Shown here piece by piece: positions 25,024 to 57,869 of a stretch of 64,000 bases of DNA. Source of the stretch: Acestrorhynchus altus. Lineage: Eukaryota > Chordata > Actinopteri > Characiformes > Acestrorhynchidae. The number at the start of each line of letters is the position of its first letter. Positions within the stretch are counted from its first letter, which is position 1. Both the position numbers and the translations under genes were made by a program. The DNA lies in NCBI GenBank assembly GCA_034509495.1, contig CM067504.1, positions 42,514,093 to 42,578,092 on the forward strand, in the 5' to 3' direction. The notes under the pieces are model-generated. The model saw nothing but the letters and a program-made list of their open reading frames with translations. It had not been told where the DNA came from and did no database searches.

Positions 25024-25679
25024 TAAAAATAATAAAATATATTTTATTATACTACTACATACGTGGCTGATTGTTTATACGATTAATTTTTATCATATTT
25101 TTTATTCTTAATATGTCATTTATTATTGCTGTGTTTATTATTTTTGTTACTTTTATTATTATAATTATTGTATATTTATTCTTTAGTATTCGATTTATTA
25201 CTATTAATGATATTATTTAATTTAATATCAGTTGTAATATTGTTATTATATTTATTATTATTATGATTATTAACATTTACTTATTTTAACTATATGTATT
25301 GTTTTCATATTTATTATACTTTTGTTATATATTATATATTATTTGTATATTATATTATTTTTAAATATAGTTATGTTTATTATATATATTATATGTTATC
25401 GTTTTATATATCCTTATGGTGTATTGTTATGGTTGTTATAGGATGAAGCGGGTGGGTGTTTTATTATTATATATTATTATATTTATATTTTATATTTTAT
25501 AATATATTTATCATTTTATCATTAGAGCTTTACGGGTCTTTACGGTTCTCCGCAGAAGGGCGGGATTGTTTAGGCCTTACGGTACTCCGCAGAGGGGCGG
25601 GGGTTATACGGGTTCTACGGTACCCGCAGAGGGGGCGGATCTGTAGGGCGTTAGGGGCGGAGCCGAAGAGCGGGCAGAC
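24791..25679. promoter_or_regulatory. Divergent promoter region of atg4c and dock7
   Basis: The two genes are transcribed away from each other. On the atg4c side there is a near-consensus BANP-type element TCTCGCGAGG at 24794-24803 and an inverted CCAAT box (ATTGG) at 24839-24843. On the dock7 side there are three GC-box repeats at 25542-25564, 25579-25601 and 25617-25639, then another GGGGCGG at about 25653-25659, ending at the dock7 start codon. The middle (24950-25530) is very AT-rich with an (AAT)n run at about 24988-25023. Promoter function is inferred. Confidence 0.6.
25542..25639 (+). promoter_or_regulatory. dock7: Triplicated GC-box module upstream of dock7
   Basis: Three copies of a module ACGGTWCTCCGCAGARGGGC, spaced 37-38 bp, each ending in a GGGCGG Sp1-type box. 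The third copy ends about 40 bases before the ATG at 25680. Probably core promoter or 5' untranslated sequence. Confidence 0.5.
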
Positions 25680-46884
<21,205 letters not shown>

Positions 46885-46974
46885 GTAAGTGACGTGGGCA
46901 CTTGTGAGTGTGCATACACACAAACACTGTACATGCAGTTTACATACGGCTGTATAATTACATACACAAAATAC

Positions 46975-47270
46975 ACCGATCAGCCATAACATTGTTTCTA
47001 CCCTCACTGTCCACTCTATCAGCTCCTCTGATCACACAGGAGATCTTTGTGGTTCTATAATTCCAGACTGTAGTTCATCTGTTTCTCTGCAGACTTTATT
47101 CTCCTCCTTTCACCCTGATCTTCAATGATCAGGACCCCACAGGACCACCACAGAGCAGATATGATGTGGGTGGTGGGTCATTCTCAGCACTGCAGTCACA
47201 CTGACATGGTGGTGGTGTGTTAGTGTGTGTTGCTGGTACGAGTGGATCAGACGCAGCAGTGCTGCTGGAG
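46975..47270. mobile_element. Foldback-family repeat, left of the gap
   Basis: Starts CACCGATCAGCCATAACATT and is cut by the gap at GCTGCTGGAG. Nearly identical to 15717-16020 and, in the same orientation, to 47371-47630 across the gap. Confidence 0.88.
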
Positions 47271-47370
47271 NNNNNNNNNNNNNNNNNNNNNNNNNNNNNN
47301 NNNNNNNNNNNNNNNNNNNNNNNNNNNNNNNNNNNNNNNNNNNNNNNNNNNNNNNNNNNNNNNNNNNNNN
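47271..47370. other. Assembly gap of exactly 100 N
   Basis: A round 100-N spacer, the usual placeholder for a gap of unknown size between contigs. Both flanks are copies of one dispersed repeat in the same orientation. It separates the two oppositely oriented parts of dock7. Confidence 0.99.
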
Positions 47371-48028
47371 CTATCAGCTCCTCTGATCACACAGGAGATC
47401 TTTGTGGTTCTATAATTCCAGACTGTAGTTCATCTGTTTCTCTGCAGACTTTATTCTCCTCCTTTCACCCTGATCTTCAATGATCAGGACCCCACAGGAC
47501 CACCACAGAGCAGATATGATGTGGGTGGTGGGTCATTCTCAGCACTGCAGTCACACTGACATGGTGGTGGTGTGTTAGTGTGTGTTGCTGGTACGAGTGG
47601 ATCAGACACAGCAGTGCTGCTGGAGTGTTTAAACCCTGTGTCCACTCACTGTCCACTCTATCAGACACTCCTACCGAGTGTCTCCACCTTGTAGATGTAA
47701 AGTCAGAGACAGAAACTCATCTGTTTCTGCACAGTTTGTGTTGGTCGTCCTCTAGTCCTTCATCAGGACGCTTCATCAGGACGCTGCCCACAGGCATCTG
47801 GTTGGTGGACTTTTCTCGGTCCAGCAGTGACACTGAGGGGTTTAAACACTCCAGCAGCACTGCTGTGTCTGATCCACTCGTACCAGCAACACACACTAAC
47901 ACACCACCACCATGTCAGTGTGACTGCAGTGCTGAGAATGACCCACCACCCACATCATATCTGCTCTGTGGTGGTCCTGTGGGGTCCTGATCATTGAAGA
48001 TCAGGGTGAAAGGAGGAGAATAAAGTAT
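47371..48028. mobile_element. Foldback-family repeat with inverted arm, right of the gap
   Basis: Direct arm 47371-47640, a centre with CCGAGTGTCTCCACCTTGTA, then an inverted arm at 47845-48028 (reverse complement of about 47455-47640). The right end of the inverted arm is truncated. This is the fullest copy in the window and shows the family is a long-arm palindrome. Confidence 0.85.
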
Positions 48029-48429
48029 GTCAATGCAGCCTGAATCCTGAAAGTAAAACAGGTGACCTGGTCATTGACAGCTCTTTCCACATTGAAGAAA
48101 AGCTGCCAAGGGTCTGCAAAAGCAACAAACATCTCAGTGGGGGTTGTGAGTTTCCAGGACATGCCTCTCATTCTTGAGGTGCGCTGGTCTGTTTCTCTGC
48201 ATTTCCTCACTCCATCCCCTGGGCTCTGAGCAGAGCTGCTAGTGCTGCTGTACCTCTCACAGTATGGACGTACGGACAGCTTCAGTTCTGAGCTAGACGA
48301 GGAATGGGGAATGAAGACGAGGAATGGAACGGGTGTGTGCTTCCTCCTGATATCATCCTGCTTTCACACAAACACAGGTGACATAAGCACTGATTTCTCT
48401 GCTCAGTCACATGCACACAAATACACATT

Positions 48430-48560
48430 CCCACAGTTAGCAAGTGAGTGAGTGAGTGAGTGGATGAGTGAGTTAGCAAGTGAGTGAGTGAGTGAGTGAG
48501 TGGATGAGTGGATGAGGGAGTGGGTGAGTGAGTGAGTGGAAGGAGTGAGTGAGTGAGACA
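48430..48560. repeat. (GAGT)n-rich tract
   Basis: GAGT tetranucleotides interrupted by TAGCAAG and GGATGAG. Confidence 0.9.
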
Positions 48561-49164
48561 GAACACAGTCCTGCAGCTGGACTCTCTCTGCACCGCTGAA
48601 GTCCAGGCTGGTAGAGCTGGACTGATGCTCAACATGCACAGACACACCAGAATAGTACTCAGAAGACTGGTTGCAGTGGACACGCAGTGGAAACACCCCC
48701 ATTAATCCGGATTACGCCGCGGTCTCGCCCCTCCCCCTCTTCAGGCTGCTTAACTGTTCTGTATTTGCGTCAGTAAAACTCCTCCTCCCTGTTTCTGCGG
48801 CCGCTGACCCCCTCTGGTGGTCAGTTTTAGCATTACGCCCGTCCATATCCGTCTTACGTTAACGCTGATTACGTAACGGACTTCATTAGTATTTCCGAGC
48901 CGGCCGGAGTCCGAATCCCAGTCCCTTCTGTTTATGTGCTTCAGTGTTTGAAGCTGCGGAATACCTGGCAACCCGAAAACGTGTCCAGGCCAACATGCTC
49001 ATATGTTCATGGGACTCACATGAGCAGAAAGTGGGACAGGTGGGTTCCACTTGGGCATGGGCTCTGTGTGGGTTTGTCCATGAAATCTTTGTACACGGTT
49101 ACCATCACAATGCCCAAACAGCTGATCCACAAGTCAGTGCCTTCTACAGCACCTGGCACACCGG

Positions 49165-49385
49165 CAGGCACACCGATCAGAACATCCTAAAGCACCCGGC
49201 ACACCGATCAGAACATCCTAAAGCACCCGGCACATCAATCAGCACGTCATAAAGCACCCGGCACACCGATCAGCACCTCCTAAAGCACCCGGCACACCGA
49301 TCAGCACATCCTAAAGCACCCGTCACACCAATCAGCACATCCTAAAGCACCCGGCACACCAATCAGCACATCCTAAAGCAGCACT
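49165..49385. repeat. 30-bp tandem array, forward
   Basis: About seven units of ACACCGATCAGCACATCCTA followed by AAGCACCCGG. Confidence 0.9.
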
Positions 49386-49829
49386 GGTATTCTGATCAAC
49401 CTGCATCACACCAGTACAAAATCAATACAAACCATTTGTTCTGTTTTGAACAAATCACAGTGATCAATTACATTTTATGCAAAACACATTTTACAACGGA
49501 TGTCACAAAGCTGATGTACAGAACAATTAGACCATATAAACATAAATATTTAACCCCCAGTGAGCCAAAGCCAATACAAGAAAAGAGCTAGAGAGCTCAG
49601 AGCTGGAGGAAGAAACTTTGTGAGGAACCAGGCTCACAAGGGAGGACCCATAAGTGAACACTGGACTACCACATGTCTGCTGTAAAGCTCAGGTGTACTG
49701 GAGTAGTGATAGTTTGATGGTGACCTAATTGTAACAGTAGAAAGTAATTAGGGTTCATGTATATTTCTACATTGTCAGTGATGGCAGGTGGGAAAATAGT
49801 TTCACCCACGAAGGTGAGAAGCTTATGTA

Positions 49830-50460
49830 AATAGGTGTGCCAGCAGTTTTAGGATGTGCCAGTTGGTGTGCCAGCTGTTTCAGGGTGTGCTAGCTGTTTT
49901 AATGTGTGCTGCTTGGTGTGCCAGCTGCTTTAGGGTGTGTTGGTTGGTGTGCCAGCTGCTTTAGGGTGTGCTGCTTGGTGTGCTAGCTGTTGTAAGATTT
50001 GCCGGTGTGCCAGCTGTTTTAGGGTGTGCCAGTTTGTGTGCCAACTATTTTAGGGTGTTTTGGTTGGTGTGCCAGCTGTTTTAGGCTGTGCCAGTTTGTG
50101 TGCCAACTATTTTAGGGTGTTTTGGTTGGTGTGCCAGCTGTTTTAGGCTGTGCTAGTTTGTGTGCCAACTGCTTTAGGGTGTGTTGGTTGGTGTACCAGC
50201 TGTTTTAAAGTGTGCCACTTGGTGTGCTAGCTGTTGTAGGGTGTGCCCCTTGGTGTGCTTGCTGTTTTAAAGTGTGCCATTTTGTGTGCCAGCTGTTTTA
50301 GGGTGTGCCAGTTTATGTGCCAGCTGTTTTAGGATGTGCCAGTTTGTGTGCTGGCTGTTTTAAGGTGTGCCACTTGGTGTGCCAGCTGTTTTAAGGTGTG
50401 CCGCTTGGTGTGCAGGTTTGGGTGCCAGGTGTTTTAGGGTGTGCCGCTTGTTGTGCCAGC
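49830..50460. repeat. About 31-bp tandem array, reverse-related
   Basis: About 19 degenerate units of the type GTGTGCCAGCTGTTTTAGG plus GTGTGCYRSTTG. Reverse-complemented, the unit reads CCTAAAGCAGCTGGCACACC-like and resembles the 49165-49385 unit, so the two arrays face each other around a 445-bp centre. Confidence 0.85.
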
Positions 50461-50738
50461 CTACGGCGCCTCGGGATTGGACGCCTCTGCTTTCAAACCC
50501 AGAGTGCGGGCCAATCACAGAAGGCGCGCTGTTTGCCTCGGGCTCTGATTGGTCAGTGAGATCAGAAAGTCTAAGCTCGCTGAGCAGCTCAGAAGCCCAG
50601 TAACCACGTGACCGTTAGTCGGCTGACTGCGTGCCTGATGAAGTGTCTGCTGTAGAGTGCTTTGTACAGATATATTTAAATGTAAGTTATATATATTATT
50701 TATATATAAAATGTAAGAATTCTATTTTTATATTTTTC

Positions 50739-50789
<51 letters not shown>

Positions 50790-51130
50790 GTTATACAGTT
50801 ATATGTCAGAGATTGCTTATTATCGGATTGAAACTCGGTTCAGTTCGGCTCGGTTCGGCTCGCTGTGTGACTGACCGATGCCGAGTCAGTGGTCTAATCC
50901 TTCGGGTCCTGCAGGCGGAGAGGAGGGCAGCCCGGGTCCGGAGCTGCTGCAAAAAGCGCCGCCAAAGTTCGTTTCCGCGGGAACAGATTTCCTCAGTCAG
51001 CGGAACAGAACCGTGACCAGAATTGTGATCAGAACTGTGATCAGAACCACAGGGGACAGTCAGCAGAACCGGAGCGGAGCCGGTCGGTACCGGGATGAGA
51101 GAGCGGCGGTCAGTGTGTTTATAACTGAAG
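50460..51130 (+). promoter_or_regulatory. usp1: usp1 promoter and probable 5' untranslated exon
   Basis: CpG-richer sequence with CCAAT boxes in both orientations (CCAATCACAG at 50511-50520; ATTGG at 50548-50552), then an (ATT)n run at 50738-50790, and a GC-rich stretch at 50835-51110 that may hold a 5' untranslated exon. The start codon is at 51583. Exact transcription start not determined. Confidence 0.45.
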
Positions 51131-51149
51131 TGAATGTGATGAAGCTGCA

Positions 51150-51432
51150 TTTACTCTACTGTACTATACTCAACTGTACTGTACTATACTCAGCTCTATT
51201 ATACTCAACTGTACTGTACTATACTCAGCTCTACTCTACTCAACTGTACTGTACTATACTCAGCTCTACTCTACTCAACTGTACTGTACTGTACTCAGCT
51301 CTACTCAACTATACTGTACTCAGCTCTACTATACTCCACTGTACTATACTAAGCTGTACTGTACTGTACTGTACTCAACTATATTAAACTACTGTACTCT
51401 ACTCAACTATACCATACTCTACTATATTCTAC
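51150..51432. repeat. ACTGT/ACTAT pentamer array
   Basis: Pentanucleotide-based repeats (TACTGTACTATACTCAGCTC and similar), between the probable 5' exon and the usp1 start codon. Confidence 0.92.
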
Positions 51433-51582
51433 TTCATCCAGCAAAGCTGATGAGTGAATGTTTGGATGTTTTAGTTTAAATGGATTTTTTTTTTTTTTTG
51501 GTTAAACGTTCATCCGTGTGTTTCTCCAGGGTTTTCCATATTTCAGTCTGATCTGACAGTTTCTCCCAGAGGGCGGAGCAGA

Positions 51583-54500
51583 ATGCCTGGTCTCCAGGGC
51601 GATGGAGTGGCTGCTCCGGGAAGCCCCAACAAAAAGAGCCGCCTCTCCCTCAGGTTCTTCCAGAAGAGAGAAACGAAGAGAGCACTGGACTTCTCGGAAA
51701 CGCCAGCAGACGGTCCTAGCGCACCAGAACCGGAGGAGTCCCCCAGGTGTGTGTCCTTAGAAGAAGTTGGGTGAATCAGTGAAGAGACGTGGAACCTCAA
51801 GGTTGTATGAAATAATGCTTCCTTTCTTTGTGTTGAAGTTGTGAGCAGGAGGTTCCAGACCCGTGCCCTTCATCTCTTCCTTGTGGGAAACGAGAGAACC
51901 TGCTCCCGTTTGTAGGGCTTAACAACCTTGGAAATACTTGCTACCTGAACAGCATCCTTCAGGTGTGTTGAGCCCCAGTAGAAGAGTGGTTTCTGGATTT
52001 GGTCGTGCTGTATTACTCTTACAGACATTTGTTTTGTGCATTATACTGTTTCTAATGTGCGTTTTATTGTAGGTCTTATATTACTGTCCTGGTTTCAAAG
52101 AGGCTGTGAAGTCGCTGTATCATTTATCCAAGTTGAAAAACAAACAGAAGGAAGAAGGTGTTAAAAGTGAAGAGGTATGTTTACATTTTAGGGTTCGAGT
52201 TTAGGGTTAGGGTCACAGTCTCCGGATCTGATGGTACAGGCTGTAATTACTGTAAAAGGTGTCTTTTAATGAAGGTTTATGTGCACAGTCGTAATCCTAT
52301 TAACATAAATATTTCTGACCGACAGTGTCTGCATGTCCTATTTATTGATTTATTTCCTAATCTCACGTTTCCATTGAAATCGAGAACATTTCACAGTGAT
52401 CCCAAACTTTAGAGCTCAATATCTCCAGAACAGTTCTTTTACAGGAGACACGTGGGCTGTAACCGCAATGGGTCCCTGTTCCCTCATTAGTAGTGCACTG
52501 TATAGGGAGAGACTATTTAGTTCCCCGAGATGAAACACAGTCAGACACTTCATCAGTAATGCGCGTCAGCACAGGACACACAAACGGTGTACGAGGGATC
52601 CATTACGTTCACGGTGTTAATGAAAGTTAATGCAGCAAGATTTCTTTTCCAATTAACAAAAGGTTATTGAACATGAAAGGCAAATTAACACTTAGTTGAA
52701 AGTTACTTGACCTGAGATCTTTGTGCTTCAGTGTTTACTGGAATCTGTCCTGCTTCTCTGCAGGGAGACGTCGGGGATGATTCCACACCTGTTCATATGG
52801 AATTGCTGAGCAGTTTCTACAGCCTAATCTCCTCCGTGGAACAGCTGCAGTCCAGCTTTCTCTTCAACCCGGAGAAGTATGGTGAAGGAGAGTTGGCCAC
52901 ACCACCACGCAGAGTTCTCACCACGCTGCGGTCCGTTTCTTATTTTACAACTAATTTACAGAATGAAAGGAAATATACTGGAATATCAAATTGCTCTAAC
53001 TCACGAAGCAGGATGTGATGAATATATAAATAAAAAAGCAAGGATGACGAATCAGAGAGATTCTAAAGATGAGGATGTTTTTACAAAAAGCAACAATGTG
53101 CACATTTTTTGATGTATCGTGTAGAGCGGCCGGTCCGTAAAGGTGCTGATGCGGACTCGTGTAGAGCGGCCGGTCCGTAAATGGCGCTGAAGCGGACTCG
53201 TGTAGAGCGGCCGGTCTGTAAAGGTGATGATGTGGATTCGTGTAGAGCGGCCGGTCCGAAAATGCCGCTGAAGCGGACTCGTGTAGAGCGGCCGGTCCGA
53301 AAATGCCGCTGAAGCGGACTCGTGTAGAGCGGCCGGTCCGAAAATGCCGCTGAAGCGGACTCGTGTAGAGCGGCCGGTCCGAAAATGCCGCTGAAGCGGA
53401 CTCGTGTAGAGCGGCCGGTCCGAAAATGCCGCTGAAGCGGACTCGTGTAGAGCGGCCGGTCCGAAAATGCCGCTGAAGCGGACTCGTGTAGAGCGGCCGG
53501 TCCGAAAATGCCGCTGAAGCGGACTCGTGTAGAGCGGCCGGTCCGAAAATGCCGCTGAAGCGGACTCGTGTAGAGCGGCCGGTCCGAAAATGCCGCTGAA
53601 GCGGACTCGTGTAGAGCGGCCGGTCCGAAAATGCCGCTGAAGCGGACTCGTGTAGAGCGGCCGGTCCGAAAATGCCGCTGAAGCGGACTCGTGTAGAGCG
53701 GCCGGTCCGAAAATGCCGCTGAAGCGGACTCGTGTAGAGCGGCCGGTCCGAAAATGCCGCTGAAGCGGACTCGTGTAGAGCGGCCGGTCCGAAAATGCCG
53801 CTGAAGCGGACTCGTGTAGAGCGGCCGGTCCGTAAAGGTGCTGATGCGGACTCGTGTAGAGCCAGATGTTCCAGACTTGCTTTGACAATGTGCTCTGTGT
53901 TCACACTGCAGGCAGCTGAATCCCATGTATGAGGGTTATCTGCAGCACGATGCCCAGGAGGTACTGCAGTGCATTCTCGCTTACATCCAGGAGGCTTGTG
54001 ACACCATCAAAAAAGATCGGAGAAATGACCAGGATGAAGCCAGAAAAACAGAAGATGAGTTCCGCACTACTCAAGAGGAAGAAGAGAACAGTGATGGTCA
54101 GCTGAGTGGGAAAAGAAAGAGTGACACAGAAGCAGGCAATGCCAAGAAAAAGACCAAGTCTCAGAGCAAACCCAAGAAAAGTGAAGAAGAAAACAAACCC
54201 TTCACTCGTTCCAAGAGAAAGTCTTCTGGTGACGTCACAGGAAATCCTCTTGGTGAACAGCAGGACAAGGCTGGCGATGAGGGAGAAAGGAAAGAACAGG
54301 AGGAGGGACACAGCAATACGGAAGAGGAAAGGAGTGAAGGAACGCAGAAAGAGGTGAATAAAAGGAAGAAACACGCAAAGTTGAGTTGGTTGAAATCTTC
54401 GGGGAAGCAGCCAAGTATCTTCTCCAAATTCCGTAGCATGGGCCGGATCAGCGCACACGTAGGTGAGAGGGCAGAGAGCGGAGATGACCGTGGGAAAACT

Positions 54501-56565
54501 GGTGATCTCACTCCTGGACCAAAAGACCAAGAGAAGACCATTGTTGAAACTGAAAAGCTTCTGGAAAACTTGGATCAGACTGCCGGGACCCGAGAAGGTA
54601 ATTTCACACACTGGTGTTCTACCATAAGAATATCGCCACTCTGCTCAACACGTCCTCCACATCTGTTTGACGTCCCTGGACACACTTATTTAAAGGTTTT
54701 TAGACAGCTTTCAATATGTGTGTCTCTCACTCATGAACAGAAATGCAGGGCCTGGATGTGCTGAAGCAGCTGTTTCAGGGTCAGCTTGTGTTGCGGACAC
54801 GCTGCCTGGAATGTGAGTGCTTCACAGAGAGAAGAGAGGACTTCCAGGACATCAGTGTTCCAGTACAAGAGGACGAGACCAACTGTTCAGACTCCAGTTC
54901 AGAGAGTAAGTGGACTCAGATAAAGGTGTGTGTGTGTCTCTCTCTGTCTCTCTTACACATCCCCGATTCATTCTTTGTTTCCTCAGTTTCTCCAGATCCT
55001 AAGCCAGAACAGAAGACACTTAAATGGGCCATTTCTCAGTTTGCCTCAGTAGAGCGGATTGTTGGGCAAGACAAGTACTTCTGTGAGACGTGTCGTCACT
55101 ACGCCGAGGCCGAGAGGAGTCTGCTGTTCAACAAGACTCCCGAAGTGGTCACCATCCACCTCAAGTGTTTCTCTGCCAGTGGCTCGGAGTACGTTCCACC
55201 TTTAGTGTTTATGTGAACGTAGGACTTGGTTTCTCTGCTGATTTACTGAACCAGTTTGATTTGATTTAGTCCAGTTTTGGTCTCAATGACCGGATTGAAC
55301 TGTGACTGACCGACTGAAGCGTCTCGGTTACTTGTGCTTCTCTTACAATTTAAAATAAGATTTAGTTTCTTCATATATTATTCACCTTTCGTTTGTGTGT
55401 GTAGGGTTACGTGTGTTCTGCTGGTGGGAGCACAGACTACAGAGGGTTAAAGCTCGCTCTCAGCTTTATATGAAATTATCAAATGAAAACAATCGAATGA
55501 AAATAGATATTTTAACCCTCCTAAAGTGAACGTTCCAGGAAAGGTATCGATGATCTGGAATATCAGCACATAAACGTATTGTTTATCTTGGCCGTGCCTG
55601 GATAGTCTGCATATTCCCCGCTCATTTGCTGAGCCCTTCACCAGCCTCACAGCGGTGTGTTAAACTGGAACATGCAGGGTAGGGGTGCCTTTAGGACCAG
55701 GATGGAGAAACACTGGTCTGAGCAAATGAACAGGTTTATAGGTGCCATTAATTATGTGCGTTTTTTTTTTTGCCCTTAATCTCATTAAATCTCGTGTGTT
55801 GACAGATTGGATCCATATGCTGGTCTCTCAAAGGTGAACACTCCTCTTCATACCCCTCTCAAACTTTCACTGGAGGAGTGGTGCACACGCCCCTCTGCTC
55901 CCGAGCAGGGCCACCACTACAAGCTCTTTGCTGTGGTCATGCACAGTGGAATCACCATCAGCAGTGGCCATTACACCACCTATATCCGCATGATGGACCT
56001 TCACCGAACTGTTCTCAGGCCTCAGTCTCAGGAGGAGAGGCAGGAGGAGGAGGATGGAGAGATAAAGCCTCTGAAGAAAGAAGCCCCTCCACAAGACTAC
56101 GATGACGGGGAGGTGTCATTTAGTTTGAGCGGAAATAAGACTGTGACTAATGGACCTGCTGTGTCCACCACTGCTAGCAAAGTAGGAGGAAAGAGGCCTT
56201 CAGAAGGGGTTGGACTCCTGGGAGGCCAGAGGAGCATCTCTAGCTACGAACTCGGCAACAACAAGCAGAGCGGTTCGGAGAAACCTGTGTCCGTGGCTGG
56301 ATGTTCTGCCAGCACTCCTGTGCAGAGCGGAGGGGTAAAAAAGGAGAAGGATGAAGGAGATGCTGTGAAGGAGGAGAGTCAGGTGAGCACCGATTTGGCT
56401 CTGCAGAACCTTCAGGACTATGAGGGGAAATGGATGCTCTTTGATGACTCTGAGGTGAGGCTCTTTGATGAAGAGGACTTCCTTAGAGCCTGCTCTCCCG
56501 AGACCAGCTCCACCTCCACACCGTACCTCCTCTTCTACAAGAAGGTCTCAGGAGGAATAAGCTGA
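51583..56565 (+). CDS. usp1: Ubiquitin carboxyl-terminal hydrolase 1
   Basis: Nuclear deubiquitinase that, with UAF1/WDR48, removes monoubiquitin from FANCD2 and PCNA. Exons: 51583-51746, 51839-51962, 52073-52174, 52764-52930, 53912-54597, 54741-54905, 54987-55188, 55806-56565; all in phase, 789 residues (human 785). Catalytic Cys 89 in LNNLGNTCYLNS, His 592 in ITISSGHYTTYI, Asp near 750 in WMLFDDSEV. Zinc-finger cysteines appear as RCLECEC and CETCRH. The large exon 5 encodes QLNPMYEGYLQHDAQEVLQC followed by a long Lys/Glu-rich insert with likely nuclear signals (SGKRKSDTEAGNAKKK). The self-cleavage diglycine is kept at G676-G677 (LLGGQRS). It runs tail to tail with dock7, as in mammals. Confidence 0.97.
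53117..53864. repeat. 41-bp minisatellite in usp1 intron 4
   Basis: About 18 tandem 41-bp units (GTGTAGAGCGGCCGGTCCGA, then AAATGCCGCTGAAGCGGACTC less the overlap). About 14 central units (53238-53830) look identical; the outer ones have GTAAAGGTGCTGATG variants. CpG-rich. On the minus strand all three frames are open for over 270 codons because 41 is not divisible by 3; no evidence of a gene. Confidence 0.96.
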
Positions 56566-57371
56566 TTAAGACTAATTAATGCCATCAGTCTCTAATGTGC
56601 AAAGCTAGGATGGCCATTGTTCTCCACCAGTACTGCAGGTTTTATTCTTGTTGAGCAGACACAGGTTTGGAATGAAAATCTGAAGCTTTACAGACCCTCT
56701 GTGGAGAAGACTGGATCTAATTCTTACGAGTTCCCCACCAACCCACGATGAACCGCTGATGAAGTCTGAGTTTCAGCTGGGTTTTTTATTTGTACTTGAA
56801 CGTTTGGCGAAGGGGAGGGTGCATGTACAGCAACCCTGCGCCACAACAATTAAGGTAACCAGCTACTGTTGGGTGTCCCTCAGAAGGCGCACCGCGGCAC
56901 TGTGTCCCTGTCCTTCACCGATGAGCTGACGAGGTGGGCTTGTGGTTTTTATATTTGGAGATTTTAAGTTGTTTATTTTACTGTGGAAGCTTCAGTTTAT
57001 TTCGAAAGTAGGTACATTTATAAGCAGCTTAACGTTAAAGAGTTTCCTGTCGTAACGAACAGACGTCTGACAGTCTGGAGGTCTTTCGAACACGAGAGAA
57101 TATAGCTAAACTTATTTTTGTAGGTTGACGTTTGCTCACCGAGCAGGAGAACGTCAGTCCTTCAGTTTTCAGACCTATTTATTGAGCTGACTAATGAAGA
57201 AGGTTGCGCTCTGTGGTCACTGCTGTAAAATAGCCTCTGAACCTGCCTAAAGCAATAGAGATGGACTTTATTTTTGGTACGGATGGTACAGCTCTGCTGT
57301 CACAGATGATTTATGGGTAAAGGGCCGTCAGTTCGCCCCGTTTTGTAGATACTCCTATTAAACATCAGCAT

Positions 57372-57377
57372 ATTAAA
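57372..57377 (+). terminator. usp1: Candidate usp1 polyadenylation signal
   Basis: ATTAAA about 800 bases after the stop codon, with a second copy at 57357-57362. The dock7 signal lies on the other strand within 60 bases. Confidence 0.4.
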
Positions 57378-57429
57378 CATCCACCCGTGTGGTTTCTGTC
57401 AAATCATTTGCACACCTTGCATTAAAATA

Positions 57430-57435
57430 TTTATT
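57430..57435 (-). terminator. dock7: Candidate dock7 polyadenylation signal
   Basis: AATAAA on the minus strand, about 435 bases after the dock7 stop codon (57870). Confidence 0.45.
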
Positions 57436-57869
57436 TAGTAAAATATTTAAGGTAAACAAAAGCTACATAAAATTATTCAAGAATGTTTGAAACATTTCAA
57501 TAACTTTAAACAAATGTAACAAAAAAGATAAATAGTGGTACTTTTTGCTTGTTTTTCATTCAGATTATTCAGTAAATGTTCATCGTACCGTGTGGTATTA
57601 ATGCTTTAGGACGTCGTAATAAAAAAGTGCACAGAAGATACTGAATACAGTTTGAGACACATGCTGCAACATCCACCTTCAATCCGAATGACAAACAGGC
57701 CACATCTGTAAACGCACACACACACACACACACACTCAGAATGACGTACCAACTTCACACTCACTGTAGTTTCTCCTGTCCGGCAAAAAACACTGATTTT
57801 TGTTTCCCAAAAAAAAAAAGAATTTTATATTTACAAACAAATAAATAAAAGCGTGGTGTTTCCTGGTCT

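Larger units (their letters stand above)
48029..51100. other. Spacer between the gap and usp1
   Basis: No gene recognised. Contents: unique-looking sequence 48029-48420; a GAGT-rich tract 48430-48560; a short open stretch near 48944-49190 that resembles no family I know; two oppositely oriented tandem arrays (49165-49385 and 49830-50460); and the usp1 promoter region at the right end. Confidence 0.6.

Noticed and set aside
48944..49190. Open frame reading MFEAAEYLATRKRVQANML and onward as a small gene
   Set aside because: No family recognised, no initiation or splice context, and it runs into the 30-bp tandem array. Left as unexplained spacer.
53117..53864. CRISPR-like appearance of regular 41-bp repeats
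   Set aside because: There are no variable spacers between repeats, the units are directly adjacent, and the context is a vertebrate intron.
52996..53926. Three overlapping minus-strand frames of 278-302 codons
   Set aside because: A 41-bp repeat without stop codons in any frame gives this automatically; it lies within a usp1 intron.
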